DNA from: UBA5177 sp002413265
Lineage (GTDB): Bacteria > Chloroflexota > UBA5177
Reading direction: 5' to 3'
DNA length: 14,766 bases
Assembly (NCBI GenBank): GCA_036752825.1
Contig: DAIORV010000052.1
Coordinates: 1-14,766, forward strand
Numbering within the stretch: the stretch's first letter is position 1; each line of letters begins with the position of its first letter. The position numbers were made by a program, and so were the translations under genes. Below, in pieces: positions 13,623-14,766 of the stretch. The notes beneath the pieces are model-generated. The model was not told the DNA's origin and made no database searches. It was given only the letters and a program-made list of their open reading frames with translations.

Positions 13623-14728
13623 CCGAGTTCATCCCAGGCCTAGAGCTAGGTCGGCGCTTTTACCAAGAGGCGGTCCAGCCAATCCTCCACAAGCATTTTC
13701 CTGACTTGAAGTACTCAGCTGCACTCATCGGTTCGGGATCCGAGGTGCTCGGCTTCGACACTGAACGCTCGACAGACCATCACTGGGGTCCGAGAGTCAT
13801 GCTCTTCTTGCAGCGGCAAGACCTCGCCGCTTTGGCTCCGGACCTGCATCGGGTAATGGCCGAGGAGCTCCCCTTTGAAGTTGCCGGCTACGCCACCAAC
13901 TTTGGTCCAGCGGACGAGATTGGGGTTCGGCTCATGCGTCCCGCGCACGTCGGTCCAATTGCACACCGGGTAGAGATGGATACCCTTGGAAACTTTCTGA
14001 ACGGCTACATGGGCGTGGCCGAGCCAGAAGCCATGTCATCAGTGGATTGGCTCATAACGCCCCAGCAGAAGCTGAGAACGCTCACTCATGGATCAGTGTT
14101 TCACGACGGGCTTGGAGAACTTGAGCGCATACGTGCCGAACTCAACTGGTACCCCGAAGACATCTGGAGGGCTTTGCTTGCGGCACAGTGGGGGCGAATA
14201 GGCCAGGAAGAGGCGTTTCCGGGAAGATGCGCCGAGGTCGGAGATGAACTCGGCTCACGCATCATAACAACGAGGCTGGTCTGCGATCTCATGCGTCTCT
14301 TCTTTCTCATGGAGCGCACCTACGCTCCGTACAGCAAGTGGTTCGGCACCGGCTTCTCGCGGCTCTCCTGCGCATCAACCGTCGCTCCGGCGCTGTCCGC
14401 TGCTCTCGATGCGAACAGCTGGCTCGTTCGTGAAGAGGGACTCGTGGCCGCGTACAGAATTGCCGCCGAAATGCACAACGAGCTGGAGCTTACCGGTCCG
14501 CTGCCGACCGAGCCACGTCAGTTCTTCGGTCGACCCTTCAGGGTCATTCGTGGAGGTGAATTTGCATCTGCTCTCGCCAAGGATCTCGAGGACAACCTCT
14601 TGTCGCTAGCGAGTCGCGTGGGTGGAGTGGACCAGTGGGTTGACTCGACTGATGTTCTTTCGCATTCCGACGACTGCCGGCGTACTTCTCCCATGTACGA
14701 GCGCCAAAACGCTGCATCTTACGAATAG
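13619..14728 (+). CDS. DUF4037 domain protein (nucleotidyltransferase-like)
   Basis: A 369-residue protein. IPGLELGRRFYQEAVQPIL at the N-terminus and GSGSEVLGFDTERSTDHHWGP (38-58) match the DUF4037 family, whose N-terminal half resembles the nucleotidyltransferase fold (GS motif at 38-41, then an acidic pair). Here the second acidic position of the expected D-x-D appears as His55 (D53-H54-H55), which may weaken metal binding. The remainder is largely helical, with conserved-looking LNWYPEDIWRALLAAQWGRIGQEEAF and APYSKWFGTGFSRL segments. It is encoded in the same coupled unit as the S9 peptidase and the lipoprotein, starting at GTG 13619 within the lipoprotein stop. The function is unknown. 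Only 38 bp follow it in the window and they show nothing of note. Confidence 0.85.
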   Translation: MTEFIPGLELGRRFYQEAVQPILHKHFPDLKYSAALIGSGSEVLGFDTERSTDHHWGPRVMLFLQRQDLAALAPDLHRVMAEELPFEVAGYATNFGPADEIGVRLMRPAHVGPIAHRVEMDTLGNFLNGYMGVAEPEAMSSVDWLITPQQKLRTLTHGSVFHDGLGELERIRAELNWYPEDIWRALLAAQWGRIGQEEAFPGRCAEVGDELGSRIITTRLVCDLMRLFFLMERTYAPYSKWFGTGFSRLSCASTVAPALSAALDANSWLVREEGLVAAYRIAAEMHNELELTGPLPTEPRQFFGRPFRVIRGGEFASALAKDLEDNLLSLASRVGGVDQWVDSTDVLSHSDDCRRTSPMYERQNAASYE

Positions 14729-14766
14729 ATACCGGAAGCAACCTACTGAGCCGATAGCTCCTAGAG

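Noticed and set aside
1..14766. tRNA, rRNA, CRISPR, insertion sequence or phage elements
   Set aside because: No cloverleaf-like segment, repeat-spacer array, transposase motif or long terminal repeat was seen by eye on either strand.

Overview
This 14.8 kb stretch looks like a bacterial chromosome segment from a moderately high-GC organism (about 60% GC by eye). GTG starts, 4-base start/stop overlaps and apparently leaderless genes are common. No rRNA, tRNA, transposase, phage gene or CRISPR is visible. The gene mix (DUF4037, circularly permuted ATP-grasp, DedA, S9 and M32 peptidases) suits an uncultured soil or environmental bacterium, but the sequence alone does not fix a phylum.

Layout. 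(1) 3-1154: the 3' part of an M32 (Taq-type) metallocarboxypeptidase, cut by the window edge. (2) 1222-2160, minus strand: an acetamidase/formamidase, divergent from the next unit across 75 bp. (3) 2236-6425: a tight four-gene unit with a circularly permuted ATP-grasp ligase, a YbdK/GCS2-type carboxylate-amine ligase, an esterase-fold alpha/beta hydrolase and a second, RimK/GshB-like ATP-grasp enzyme. (4) 6466-8117: an ABC-2 type ATPase and permease, overlapping by ATGA and starting 40 bp after the ligases. (5) 8167-10096: a CBS-pair protein with a C-terminal SFPASDPP motif, a possible relic of a DedA gene, a DedA membrane protein and a PAP2 phosphatase. (6) 10076-11158: a small Cys-rich DUF5522 protein (minus) divergent from a DUF488 protein fused to a membrane domain. 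(7) 11236-14728: an S9 serine peptidase, a small lipoprotein and a DUF4037 nucleotidyltransferase-like protein, joined by two GTGA overlaps.

How the genes may work together. The best candidate for an undescribed system is unit 3, possibly with exporter 4. Three ATP-dependent amide-bond-forming families and one hydrolase are co-transcribed, with no NRPS module and no room for a precursor peptide. This resembles stepwise ligase synthesis of a small amide or peptide, as in GshA/GshB logic. Substrates and product are unknown. DedA plus PAP2 makes a plausible undecaprenyl-phosphate recycling pair. The other genes are recognisable housekeeping or conserved hypothetical families.
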